Below, in pieces: positions 56,302-64,000 of a stretch of DNA of 64,000 nucleotides. How positions within the stretch are numbered: the stretch's first letter is position 1; every line of letters begins with the position of its first letter. The notes beneath the pieces were generated by a model, which searched no databases, was not told the origin of the DNA, and was given only the letters and a program-made list of their open reading frames with translations. The DNA comes from Vibrio crassostreae (GTDB lineage: Bacteria; Pseudomonadota; Gammaproteobacteria; Enterobacterales; Vibrionaceae). Location: assembly GCF_024347415.1 (NCBI RefSeq), contig NZ_AP025479.1:62001-126000 (forward strand), in the 5' to 3' direction. The translations under genes were made by a program, and so were the position numbers.

Positions 56302-56697
56302 TTAAGCGAGCGGAGGTCGATAGAGGTTTTCTGTCCTAAGGATAACATCACCAGAGATTGGAGATGTTATCAAGGCGAGTGAGGTACTAGCAGTGATTAA
56401 GATATGAGGTGTGGCTAGAGTCGCTACAAAGGCTACACAGGTGGTGTCACAGCAACGTTGGACTGTATTAGGGGCAACTTTACAGAACCCTTTAGTGCTT
56501 ACAGTGTCTTTTTCATCAATATTTTGATGATGAAATAACATATTCTGTGTCTGATAATAACTCTTTAAGGAGATCGTTTGTAAATCGTGCGAATTTAAGC
56601 TGTCCATTACGGTTGAGCCTGATGAAAATCCAGACACAAGCAAAGCTGCTAATGTCCAGAGAGTGACCCAAGTTGTCGGAATGAAGTTTAAGCGCAT
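56302..56697 (-). CDS. Small secreted or membrane protein, first gene of cus operon
   Basis: This 131-residue protein has an N-terminal hydrophobic segment (10-28) and Cys residues in VQRCCDTTCVAF, followed by a hydrophobic stretch (VATLATPHILITASTSLAL) and the end RPPLA. It has the same design as the product of 45436-45828. No known family could be named. It heads the cusCBA operon, 82 bp from cusC, and is the first gene after the inverted repeat at 56775-56820. Confidence 0.7.
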   Translation of the reverse strand: MRLNFIPTTWVTLWTLAALLVSGFSSGSTVMDSLNSHDLQTISLKSYYQTQNMLFHHQNIDEKDTVSTKGFCKVAPNTVQRCCDTTCVAFVATLATPHILITASTSLALITSPISGDVILRTENLYRPPLA

Positions 56698-56774
56698 ACT
56701 CTACATCTATTCTTGAATGATAGTATTAAGTAAATCGATACGGCCTTATATATGTTCCAATATCATCGATTTAA

Positions 56775-56820
56775 ATTACTGCAAACTAAAAAGTGACCCT
56801 ACTTATTTATTTGCAGTAAT
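56775..56820. repeat. Inverted repeat upstream of the cus operon
   Basis: Arms ATTACTGCAAA (56775-56785) and TTTGCAGTAAT (56810-56820) are exact 11-bp complements with a 24-base gap. It lies 78 bp upstream of the first cus gene. No CusR or CueR box was found in this gap, so the repeat may hold the control site of the cus operon, or be a stem-loop. A second pair, AATCGAT/ATCGATT, lies closer to the gene. Confidence 0.55.
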
Positions 56821-56894
56821 ACAAACAAAACTCGATAATGGGCAGGGTTAAGCATAAATAAGTTTATATTACACATTCACTTTTTCACAAAGAT

Positions 56895-57272
56895 TTATCG
56901 ATTACTATCACGCTCCGTGTAGTGTACTTTAATATTAACCTTACCCACGTATTCCAATTCACCATTTTCATTCATTTGCTCTTGTACTGTTACAAAGCCG
57001 GCATCCTCTAAATGTGTGCTTTTTGAATACGTGTTAAACATTAAAATGCGGAGTCCATTATTGAGTTCTTGCGCTGACATAGTTTTTAGGCGCTGCAGCT
57101 CAGATAATCCTAGTTGATAGGCTTCATCTGACGTAGTCGCTGGAGCCACAGGGACAGTTTTTGAATCTACGCGGCTGATATAATTACCACCATTATACGA
57201 CGGTTGTGCGAATACAGGTACAGATGCCAGTGAGATTATAGAAGCAATAAGAGCTATTTTGATTGTATTCAT
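56895..57272 (-). CDS. Small secreted protein, DUF3316-like, of Cus module
   Basis: This 125-residue secreted protein has a signal peptide (about 1-22, ending PVFAQ). It is related along its whole length to the protein at 2899-3270. Shared marks are GGNY, TSDEAYQ and VHY-x-ERD at the end. The start at 57272 follows GAGGAT. A CusR-like box is 76 bp upstream, and the CusS gene lies just upstream on the same strand. DUF3316 is a tentative name. Its function is unknown, but the strict linkage with CusRS suggests a copper-stress role. Confidence 0.78.
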   Translation of the reverse strand: MNTIKIALIASIISLASVPVFAQPSYNGGNYISRVDSKTVPVAPATTSDEAYQLGLSELQRLKTMSAQELNNGLRILMFNTYSKSTHLEDAGFVTVQEQMNENGELEYVGKVNIKVHYTERDSNR

Positions 57273-57308
57273 ATTTTTATCCTCAGAGTCATGATTTTCA
57301 ACATTGCT

Positions 57309-57363
57309 ATTATTGAACACTCCTGCTGACATTCTTCTTTCTGAACAATGACTTTTTTGTCAT
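57309..57363 (-). promoter_or_regulatory. CusR-like box and promoter
   Basis: Box ATGACTTTTTTGTCAT at 57348-57363 is palindromic in its arms (ATGAC/GTCAT). On the minus strand the -10 AATAAT lies at 57314-57309, 33 bp beyond it. It controls the small gene at 57272. Confidence 0.7.
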
Positions 57364-57477
57364 AAACGTGGCTTTGTAAAATAATCATTGGTTTATCTCA
57401 AAGCCTTTGAGAGCAAAAAACTGAGTTTATATTCAGCATAAAATGAATAAGAAACGAAAAAACCTGACCAAGCCCGT

Positions 57478-58818
57478 TTATGCCTCACCCTTTTTCATTG
57501 TCAGAGTAAACTCAGTGACTCTTTCACTGGAAGACACCGTGATTTCACCACCATGCATCTGAACAATAGAGCGGGTAATGGCTAACCCAAGCCCCGCGCC
57601 AATACTTCTGCTATGTTTCCTAGACTTGTCGGCTCGATAGAAGCGGTCAAACAGGTAGGCTAAAGCACTTTCTGGGATTGTCTCCCCAATATTTTTTATC
57701 TTGATAGAATTGTATTCTTCACCTTCTTCTGCAATCTGTATGGATACCACAGAACCAACATCACAATGCCTCAGCGCATTAGAAACAATATTACCAACGG
57801 CACGTTGCAGCATCTGTTTATCACAAAACTGCTCACCATCTCCACGTAACTCTAAACAAACTTCCTTTTCGTCAGCCATAAATTCATAGAATTCAAGCAG
57901 TGGCCTAATAACTTCTGCTAATTGAAGCATATCTTTATTAGTGTGAAGTAAATGATTTTCTGACTTAGCCAGGTAAAGTGTATCTTGAATAGTCTTGTTC
58001 AGCCTTTCCAACTCCTCCACATTGGAAAGGAGTATTTCCTCATATTCCTCCGCTGTTCTTTTGGAAGATAAAGAGACATGAGTCTGGGTCATAATGTTAG
58101 TCAAGGGAGTTCGGATTTCGTGTGCAATATCGGAAGAAAACTCACTCAACCGACTAAATCCATGCTGTAAGCGACCGAACATTTCATTTTGTGTTTCAAC
58201 AAGTTGTATCAAATCTATAGGCAGTTTATCAACCGGGATTCTGATATCCAACCGATTAGGGCTAACTTTATTCATATACTGCTGTAAAACGCGCAGAGGC
58301 TTTAGGCCTTTGTGAACAATAAATACTGCATAGCCCCCTGATATCACGCTCGCAATGACAAATGTCCACAAAAGAACAATATTAAATTGACTAATAAATA
58401 AGAGATGGAGGTCGATATTGAGCCCAAGCACAATAGCGTCGTATTGTGGATGTTTTAACTGAAACCGGAAAGCGCGATATGTTTGTCCATCGACCGTCCA
58501 TTCCATCGAGTTTAGCTTTTTTGCACTCTCGGGCAGAGAGAACGTCGTGTTTGTTAACACAGGCATGCCATCCCGATCTAATACCCAAAGGTAAGCTGAT
58601 TCAGCCTTTAACGCTGTAATAGCGTTATCATTTAAACTATCAAACGAAGAAAAAATCGTCTGGTAATAATTATCGAGGCGTTTGTAATCTTGCTGATAAA
58701 AATGTTGTTTAATTGAATACTGAACAATTAAGGCAAATGAAGCAAGGACGATAAATGAAGACGCCATGTACATGACAATAAGCTTAGTTGCCATTGAATT
58801 TTTAAGTTTCAGCTTCAT
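57478..58818 (-). CDS. cusS: Copper-sensing histidine kinase CusS-like
   Basis: This 446-residue kinase has membrane segments at 12-34 and 145-168, a periplasmic sensor between them and a HAMP domain. The phospho-accepting H233 is in [14 protein letters not shown]. The ATP-binding domain has the N box ([13 protein letters not shown]), G1 and G2 ([10 protein letters not shown]). It resembles CusS/PcoS. It overlaps the response regulator gene by 4 bp. Copper or silver sensing is inferred from the family and the gene context. Confidence 0.92.
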   Translation of the reverse strand: MKLKLKNSMATKLIVMYMASSFIVLASFALIVQYSIKQHFYQQDYKRLDNYYQTIFSSFDSLNDNAITALKAESAYLWVLDRDGMPVLTNTTFSLPESAKKLNSMEWTVDGQTYRAFRFQLKHPQYDAIVLGLNIDLHLLFISQFNIVLLWTFVIASVISGGYAVFIVHKGLKPLRVLQQYMNKVSPNRLDIRIPVDKLPIDLIQLVETQNEMFGRLQHGFSRLSEFSSDIAHEIRTPLTNIMTQTHVSLSSKRTAEEYEEILLSNVEELERLNKTIQDTLYLAKSENHLLHTNKDMLQLAEVIRPLLEFYEFMADEKEVCLELRGDGEQFCDKQMLQRAVGNIVSNALRHCDVGSVVSIQIAEEGEEYNSIKIKNIGETIPESALAYLFDRFYRADKSRKHSRSIGAGLGLAITRSIVQMHGGEITVSSSERVTEFTLTMKKGEA

Positions 58819-59498
58819 TCTAGAGAATCATCGAGTTTATAGCCCATCCCACGCACCGTATGAATTAATTTAACCTCATAGGGTTTATCAATTTTAGCTC
58901 GCAATCTTTTGACCGCCACATCAATAACATTAGTGTCACTATCAAAATTCATGTCCCATATCAAAGAGGAGATAAGTGAACGCGATAGAACTTCGCCACG
59001 TCTTTGTAGAAAGAGTTCTAACAAAGAGAACTCTTTGGCGGTCAGGACGATCGCGTCACCGCCTCTGTGACCTGTTCGTTTCAAAAGATCCAGAGATAAA
59101 TCAGCGACAACTAAGGTCGCATCATTCTTCACCTGCCCGTTTTGGTGTCTTAACGCATTTTTGACCCGAGCAAGCAATTCAACAAAAGCAAAAGGTTTAA
59201 CGACATAATCATTCGCTCCCAACTCCAGTCCCTTAACCCTGTCTTCAACCTGATCTTTCGCAGAAAGCATAATGATTGGCGTATCTAATTGGCTACTTCG
59301 CATTGTTTGTAGCACTTGCCAACCATTTAACTTTGGAAGCATGATATCTAATATGATGAGATCATAATGATTGGTGGTCGCCTGATAGAGTCCATCGACG
59401 CCGTCATAAGCAAGATCAACAACGTAGCCTGATTCTGTAAATCCCTTTTTTAAGTAACTGCCTGTTTTAGGCTCATCTTCAACAATTAATAACTTCAT
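58815..59498 (-). CDS. cusR: Response regulator CusR-like
   Basis: This is a 227-residue OmpR-family regulator that would bind the copper boxes after phosphorylation by CusS. The receiver domain has the acidic pocket (E7, D8), phospho-Asp D51 (LIILDIMLP) and the Lys of KPFAF near 103. The winged-helix C-terminus ends with the signature TVRGMGYKL. The DNA-binding domain is intact. It is the first gene of the pair. Its own promoter was not recognised. Confidence 0.93.
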   Translation of the reverse strand: MKLLIVEDEPKTGSYLKKGFTESGYVVDLAYDGVDGLYQATTNHYDLIILDIMLPKLNGWQVLQTMRSSQLDTPIIMLSAKDQVEDRVKGLELGANDYVVKPFAFVELLARVKNALRHQNGQVKNDATLVVADLSLDLLKRTGHRGGDAIVLTAKEFSLLELFLQRRGEVLSRSLISSLIWDMNFDSDTNVIDVAVKRLRAKIDKPYEVKLIHTVRGMGYKLDDSLE

Positions 59499-60277
59499 TT
59501 TTAATAAATATCATGGTGTTATATAGAGCTTTAATGTACATACTAGCTCATAAGATTCCCCCGGACATACCTAGGGCATTCATCCACGGATAAACCCGTG
59601 GTTTTCTGTACTCACAAAATAAATTGGATATTGCCGAATGAATGTTCAGCCAGTATCATTTAGCGAAAAAACAACAAACCCATAACGCTAGAGCATCAAG
59701 TCATTGTATCTTAATCGTGTGAATTGTCACGATGCTCTGCATAGTTATAACTGACGTTAAATTCACCTTTGTACAATATATGACCAGAACCGTTCATGAA
59801 TTCCTATTCAGCTACATAACCGTTTTTATTCAAATGAATATCATTATTACTGTTGCTAGTGACCCCAAATTTATGATTGAGCTCTTGTCTATTTCATGTA
59901 GTTGCTGTACCCCAATTTATAGCCTTCTTTTTTTGAAGAGACCGCTTCGGAATATCCGTTCTTTCCTCAAAATTTCCATAAATATTAATATACTGGCCTA
60001 CCAGGACGTTTCCACTTAGTAAAATCCGTTTTCATTGGATTTCCTTTTATTGCGTTGCTCTTTGAAACTTGATGACATCTTAATAGCACCATAGTGTTTT
60101 ACTCTGGTATTTTAGGTGACAATTTTTCCATCTTTCCTTAAAATTTAATAAGTTGAAATCATTTCTTTATACCGGCGCTATACACTGTAAGATAATCAAT
60201 AGAAATGGTCCGAATGGCTTTGATTAAAAATCATAAGAATAACATCATAATCTTGCATGATTTGGTAAAGCAGAAAA
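59499..60277. other. Long gap without recognised gene
   Basis: About 780 bp between the cusR start and the porin terminator. A hairpin CCACGG/CCGTGG lies at about 59584-59601. A 95-codon frame at 59732-60019 has no ribosome-binding site or known motif and is not accepted as a gene. No CusR box was seen. Confidence 0.5.
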
Positions 60278-60301
60278 ACGGTCAAGCGGCTGCTTGACCG
60301 T
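60278..60301 (-). terminator. Terminator of the second porin gene
   Basis: Arms ACGGTCAAGC (60278-60287) and GCTTGACCGT (60292-60301) with four-base loop. On the minus strand it is followed by TTTTT, so it stops the porin transcript. Confidence 0.8.
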
Positions 60302-60325
60302 CATAATAAAATTAATTGTATTTAA

Positions 60326-61666
60326 TTAAAATCCGACATTGAGCATAGCAACAATTTTGTATGTATCCTCGGAACTTTCTTGATAGAAATCCCCCATAAA
60401 ACCGTATGAACCTCGTAAACTCAAGTCATATATACCAACAAATTTTTTGCCAAACTGTGCGGACAATTCAGCACCAAGACTCGAACCATTCGCCTGTGAA
60501 ACACTCTGAGGGTCGTCGTCAGCCACTCTGAAGTAACCAGCCCCATACTTAATATAGTAGTCATTTTCTAGCATCTGATCACCAGAGAGCATCAACCCCA
60601 ACAAGCCGTACCCTTGGTAAGCGGCATCATAAACTGCCTTACCGCCTTGCGAGCCATTGTTGTAGTAAGAATCGGTTCCAAATATCATCAAGTTACTACT
60701 GTAGAGCTCATACCCTGAATTATTTTCAGCAAAACGATCTGTACCATTCCTGCTGTCGTCTGCAGGAATATAGATACCGTGTAATTTAATATTACCGTCA
60801 TTCCAATGTTTTTTAGCATAGAGATTTAACATGAATGCTTCGCCATCAGAAGCATTCGAGTCCATTCCCGACGCAATCTTATAGAAAACAGAACCGCTAT
60901 AATCCATGTCACCATAAGAGAAGTCGATGTAGGACCCGAGATAAATATCATCCGTTCGAGCAGCTGTGCCATTAAGGGCATCTTCGTTCCTGTTGTTGAT
61001 TGAGCCTCCAGTAAAACCGTAACTGAGATCATCGTTAGGGTTTAACTCACTATTCAACACATAAAAGTCTACGTCATCTGATGAATCTCTTTCTCCTTCA
61101 TCCCATTTAAACCAACCCCCGCTCAGGCTGAGCATGCCTATACTGCCCAAAAACGATATGCCATTCATGTCATCATCAGTAACAAAACTCTCATATTTGC
61201 TAAAACCATACCCTTGAATGCCTGTTCGCACTTTCCAGTCCGTATTCGGTAGTCTAAAATCAACGTAAGCGTTTTTTGTTTCAATACCAACGCCGTCAGA
61301 ACTGAGTTTGCCACCTGAACCAGCAACAGTCTTACTCCCTTTTTCACCAAAGGGAGCATCGTACTCACCGTACCAAACCACAGTAACATTTTCATGTAGG
61401 TTGCCGGTGACCTTCACGCGCAGACGTTGATCAACCCAAGTGCTACTATCATCGTCAGTTTCATCGAGGCTTTCCGCCGTGCTTTGCATGCGATAATAAC
61501 CATTAAGCCTGATAGCAGATTGGTCATTTTTTAGTTTAGCTACTTCTGCGGTCAGATGTTCAATTTCTCCCTTCAAACCATCTACAGATGGTGAAGCGAC
61601 ATCAGCTAGTGCCGGTGCTGTAATTAGTAGCACTACCAAAGGGACTGTCATTTTTTTTTCAATCAT
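60326..61666 (-). CDS. Outer-membrane porin with coiled-coil head
   Basis: This 446-residue outer-membrane protein starts with a signal peptide (about 1-22), followed by a short coiled coil (GLKGEIEHLTAEVAKLKN), typical of porins that bind peptidoglycan. The barrel begins with IRLNGYYRMQS and shows alternating strands to the C-terminal Phe (KIVAMLNVGF). The precise family is not certain. A CusR-like box lies upstream at 62028-62043 with a -10 box on the minus strand (TATTAT at 61994-61989), so copper control is possible through a long leader. Confidence 0.8.
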   Translation of the reverse strand: MIEKKMTVPLVVLLITAPALADVASPSVDGLKGEIEHLTAEVAKLKNDQSAIRLNGYYRMQSTAESLDETDDDSSTWVDQRLRVKVTGNLHENVTVVWYGEYDAPFGEKGSKTVAGSGGKLSSDGVGIETKNAYVDFRLPNTDWKVRTGIQGYGFSKYESFVTDDDMNGISFLGSIGMLSLSGGWFKWDEGERDSSDDVDFYVLNSELNPNDDLSYGFTGGSINNRNEDALNGTAARTDDIYLGSYIDFSYGDMDYSGSVFYKIASGMDSNASDGEAFMLNLYAKKHWNDGNIKLHGIYIPADDSRNGTDRFAENNSGYELYSSNLMIFGTDSYYNNGSQGGKAVYDAAYQGYGLLGLMLSGDQMLENDYYIKYGAGYFRVADDDPQSVSQANGSSLGAELSAQFGKKFVGIYDLSLRGSYGFMGDFYQESSEDTYKIVAMLNVGF

Positions 61667-61988
61667 TTATGCAATTTCCTTATGTCGCCGAAACTTGAAA
61701 AAAAACTATTGATTTTCATATGATTTTCGACATTCCTCCCCCCCTCTCTGCTATAGAAATAGAGGGATCATTTAATTGCATGCCAGTACTAACAGAGCCA
61801 CGAATAAGACAAAGAAAAATACACCATATAATATTATGGTATCGCCCCAGTCAACAGAGTTAAAATACTGGCAAAGCAATATCACGTTGCTTTCTACTCA
61901 AAAATAATTAATCAGACAAGGCTTCTTAATTTTTCTAACTATGCATGTTTTTTAATAGGTAATCGTTCATCTAATTTATATAAAGGAG

Positions 61989-62043
61989 ATAATAATAATT
62001 CACCCATGTCATAAAAATGACTTAAAAATGACATTTATGTCAT
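61989..62043 (-). promoter_or_regulatory. CusR-like box and promoter, perfect palindrome
   Basis: Box ATGACATTTATGTCAT at 62028-62043 is a full match to ATGACA-N4-TGTCAT. On the minus strand TATTAT is at 61994-61989, 33 bp away. A further related half-site pair, TGTCAT-AAAA-ATGAC, lies at 62007-62021. It points to the porin at 61666 through a leader of about 315 nt. Confidence 0.65.
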
Positions 62044-62162
62044 TTATGTTTTCAGAACAGGGATAAATATAGAAAATAGTGATACAAGCATTTCATTGCG
62101 GTAGGAGAATATTTATAAATTTGATATTAATAAAAGCAATGTTAGGGTTAAAAATTAAAAGG

Positions 62163-62826
62163 TTATATACCCATGCAATTTCATGACTTTCCAAAGCCGC
62201 TCTATCGAATTTAAGTTTGGACTATATGAAGGAAGTAATGAAGCTCTATATTGAGCACTTTTGCCGCATTTATTACCATTTTTGACCGATGATAGGCCGC
62301 GCCATCAAGCACAGTTTGCTCCAGTGGATGCCCTTTATTGAGCTTCCAAAAGAAGCGAACAATGCTCTCGCTATCTACCGTATCATAAGTTTCTGTAATC
62401 GTTGCGCTAATATCTTTTAGTGGCAGAGCACCGATTAGATTAACTCTCGACTACCTGTCGTTTCAATAAACTTATCCTGTCCCTTGTGGAGCCAACCATA
62501 GCTGAGATTTGTTGATTAAGTAGGATGAACGGTATCCATGAAAAGCACAAGCGCCTCATTGGACTTAAACTTCTCGTTATAATCCTCGATAAATGCTTGC
62601 TGCTCTTCAGGTTTTAGCTTGTGTGGTACACCTTTAGGCTTTTTGTATGAAAAATCGTGGTGATGTAACCACTTGTTTATGTCTGTAACAGTGTAGCTCA
62701 CACCGAATTCCGTTTCGACGTAATTAATGATTTGACGCGTATGGAAGTAGGTTTTCTCAGTTAAATGCTCGATGAGCTGCATTGTCTGAGTTGCTGTTTT
62801 TGCTCAGAAGTCAGTACAATTTTCAT
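62163..62826 (-). pseudogene. IS630-family transposase, broken
   Basis: This remnant of an IS630 DDE transposase starts at about 62826 (MKIVLTSEQKQQLRQ), with early frame breaks. The middle (62782-62516, 88 codons) reads HLTEKTYFHTRQIINYVETE and VHHHDFSYKKPKG-like text, ending FMDTVHPT. Beyond a stop, the text continues in changed frame: GALPLKDISATITETYDTVD, LDGAAYHRS, LHYFLPYSPNLNSIERLWKV. The right end repeat is shared with 37590-37636. Confidence 0.82.
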
Positions 62827-62839
62827 GGTACATAGCATG

Positions 62840-62886
62840 ATCCTGATTTAATGATAAATCAAGCATCTTCAACGATCACGGGGATA
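62840..62886. repeat. IS630-end repeat
   Basis: Sequence AAATCAAGCATCTTCAACGA and GATCACGGGG at 62856-62886 resembles that at 37606-37636, marking the outer end of the IS630 remnant. Confidence 0.6.
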
Positions 62887-63008
62887 GAAGCTCGTTAACC
62901 GTAGTATAAAAATAGATAAAAAATTGCTAGGAGTATGTATTATCAATTCTGAAGAGAAATTATTGCATTATTTAGCCTTCCATGTGGTGATAGTGGCTAA
63001 GAAAGCTC

Positions 63009-63399
63009 GTGTTTTATACTCATAATAGTTCCCTTTTTGATGATGTGCCTCAGAGTTTTAAAGAGACGTGTACTTTTGAGTCTTCAACGAATGATATGAC
63101 TAAACTTACAGCAGCAGTGTTTAAAATGGCTGAACGATTATACCGCTTCGGTGTGATAGGGGTAGGGGCTCTGAGTTATGGGCTTGTGTTTGATCCAACG
63201 TCAGATTGACTTGTTCTCTGAACCCAATAATCTCGCATTGATGCAAACATTAGACGCCCTTAATACCAAGTTCGGCCGTTCTGCCATTTTTTTCGGTGCA
63301 AGAGGGACTACTCAGAAGTGGCAGATGAATCGTAACTCTCTGTGGGATCAGTACTTACGGAGATTGGAAGTTTATGATAAGAAATTCGAAAAGTATTGA
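63009..63399 (+). pseudogene. UmuC (DNA polymerase V) C-terminal fragment
   Basis: A plus-strand remnant of an UmuC-type lesion-bypass polymerase. The first part (63009-63209) reads FESSTNDMTKLTAAVFKMAERLYRFG in one frame. The second (63178-63399) reads QIDLFSEPNNLALMQTLDAL and SAIFFGARGTTQKWQMNRNS in another. The frames overlap near 63190, where the break lies. UmuC C-terminal parts contain such DLF and FGAxG segments. The polymerase core is missing, so it is not functional. Confidence 0.78.
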
Positions 63400-63440
63400 G
63401 CAATAAACGTTAGATTAGTTTTGTAACATTCTTTATTTTA

Positions 63441-63494
63441 TGTGGATAAGTAGTTCTTTTATTTAATAAATTGAGTTTATCCACATTATCCACA
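63441..63494. promoter_or_regulatory. Cluster of three DnaA boxes
   Basis: Three perfect copies of TTATCCACA are seen: 63441-63449 (reverse complement), 63477-63485 and 63486-63494. Two adjacent boxes on the same strand are a typical sign of a replication origin. Confidence 0.85.
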
Positions 63495-63604
63495 ATCTTT
63501 ATAACAGTATATAACATATATATGATCTATAAATTATATAAGATCTATAGGTGATAAAAAACACTTTAAAATCATAATGATATTGAGGTTTCGGTAACAT
63601 ATTA

Positions 63605-63716
63605 TTAGTGTTATTGATCTTATAGTTAGTCTTGTTGATCTTTGAATTAGTCTACCGGTAACAATAAATTAGTGTTATTGATCGAATTTTTAGTGTGAGG
63701 GTTACATTTTTTTAGT
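63605..63716 (+). repeat. Six direct iterons, 21-22 bp period
   Basis: Units begin TTAGT; three have TTGATC about 11 bp into the unit, namely TTAGTGTTATTGATC (twice) and TTAGTCTTGTTGATC. Phase is two helical turns, so all are on one face of the DNA, as initiator-binding iterons are. Confidence 0.8.
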
Positions 63717-63885
63717 GTCTAAACAGACTTTATCCCATAAATCTTGATATTGAGTATTTCATTTTAGTATTTCTATTAAGGTTACAGGAATTTAGTCTAA
63801 TATTGTAATTTACGCTCTTGAGGTTACTGAAATTTAGTATTATCCTTGTACTACACTAATAATCTGTTACCTGAAACTAATTACT

Positions 63886-64000
63886 ATGACTGACCATCGA
63901 CAGTTGATCACAACTGAAGACTACCGTGAATTGCCTAATGACTTTTTTAAGAAAAGTCATGCTTTAGTTTTTAGCCAGTTGGGACTGACGGCGAGAGAGC
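63886..64000 (+). CDS. Plasmid replication initiator, N-terminal part
   Basis: The ATG at 63886 opens a frame read for 38 codons to the right edge: MTDHRQLITTEDYRELPNDF, then KKSHALVFSQLGLTARE. Position directly downstream of iterons and an inverted operator copy suggests a Rep_3/RepB-like initiator. The rest lies outside the window. The family is inferred from context and short similarity, so the name is moderate in confidence. Confidence 0.7.
   Translation, partial: MTDHRQLITTEDYRELPNDFFKKSHALVFSQLGLTARE

Larger units (their letters stand above)
63400..63885. other. Iteron-type replication origin
   Basis: This AT-rich stretch carries the DnaA boxes, then six direct TTAGT repeats at 63605, 63626, 63647, 63669, 63690 and 63712 (21-22 bp apart), then three more spread copies at 63764, 63792 and 63834. 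Several are preceded by GGTAAC or GGTTAC. An inverted GGTAAC copy at 63866-63871 lies just before the rep start codon, in the place of an autoregulatory operator. GATC sites lie at 63524, 63542, 63616, 63637 and 63680. Confidence 0.8.

Noticed and set aside
59732..60019. 95-codon plus-strand frame after cusR
   Set aside because: No ribosome-binding site, no motif, low-complexity text in AT-rich gap; likely chance.
63605..63716. Vibrio chromosome II type RctB 12-mer origin
   Set aside because: The following protein start does not match RctB and the iterons begin with TTAGT in 21-22-bp units.
1..64000. CRISPR arrays, rRNA or tRNA genes
   Set aside because: No regularly spaced repeats except the iterons, and no cloverleaf with conserved GGTTCGAATCC arm seen.

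Overview
The window looks like part of a large accessory replicon, probably a plasmid, from a Vibrio or close relative. I infer this from the Vibrio-like protein sequences, the moderate G+C, the many decayed insertion sequences and the right end. That end carries DnaA boxes, about six iterons spaced 21-22 bp and the first codons of a plasmid-type replication initiator. No rRNA, tRNA or CRISPR array was seen. Species and replicon type are inference.

Left edge (1-3.4 kb): the 3' part of a chemoreceptor gene is missing because the gene runs off the window. Beside it lie decayed remains of a copper-type two-component system (CusS/CusR-like) and a small secreted protein gene. All three have intact relatives at 56.9-59.5 kb.

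Type VI secretion block (3.5-33.0 kb): an almost complete T6SS. On the minus strand, from promoter to end, are tssA, hcp, tssB, tssC, a second tssC-like gene, tssE, tssF, tssG, clpV (tssH), an ATP-grasp D-Ala-D-Ala ligase-like gene, a sensor/MFS fusion, two solute-binding proteins, an FHA protein (tagH), tssJ, tssK, tssL, tssM, a short kinase and a large helical unknown. vgrG, a DUF6931-like adaptor and PAAR are divergent on the plus strand. The four non-core genes between clpV and tagH (ligase, sensor/MFS, two binding proteins) are tightly packed and form the best candidate for an undescribed T6SS-linked system.

Mobile-element zone (33.0-39.4 kb): an IS66-family element, with matching ends and an 8-bp target duplication, sits inside an older IS5-family copy. 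Around it are a broken IS110 transposase, a DUF1304 membrane protein, another decayed IS5 copy and a chemoreceptor fragment.

Copper block (39.4-62 kb): a MerR-type regulator with the CopA P-type ATPase; a second operon with a CueR-like promoter (small precursor, cytochrome c, DUF411 protein); a CusCBA efflux operon whose CusB carries a CusF-like tail, followed by a cupredoxin; the CusRS two-component pair; and two outer-membrane porins. Small Cys/His/Met-rich membrane or periplasmic proteins are scattered among them, several too short for ordinary gene calling. Seven copies of a 16-bp palindrome of the form ATGACA-N4-TGTCAT occur, each followed 33-34 bp later by a plausible -10 box. I read this as a local CusR regulon covering small copper proteins, both porins and one promoter that leads only to a terminator (candidate small RNA).

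Right edge (62-64 kb): an IS630 remnant, a umuC remnant, the iteron origin and the start of the rep gene.
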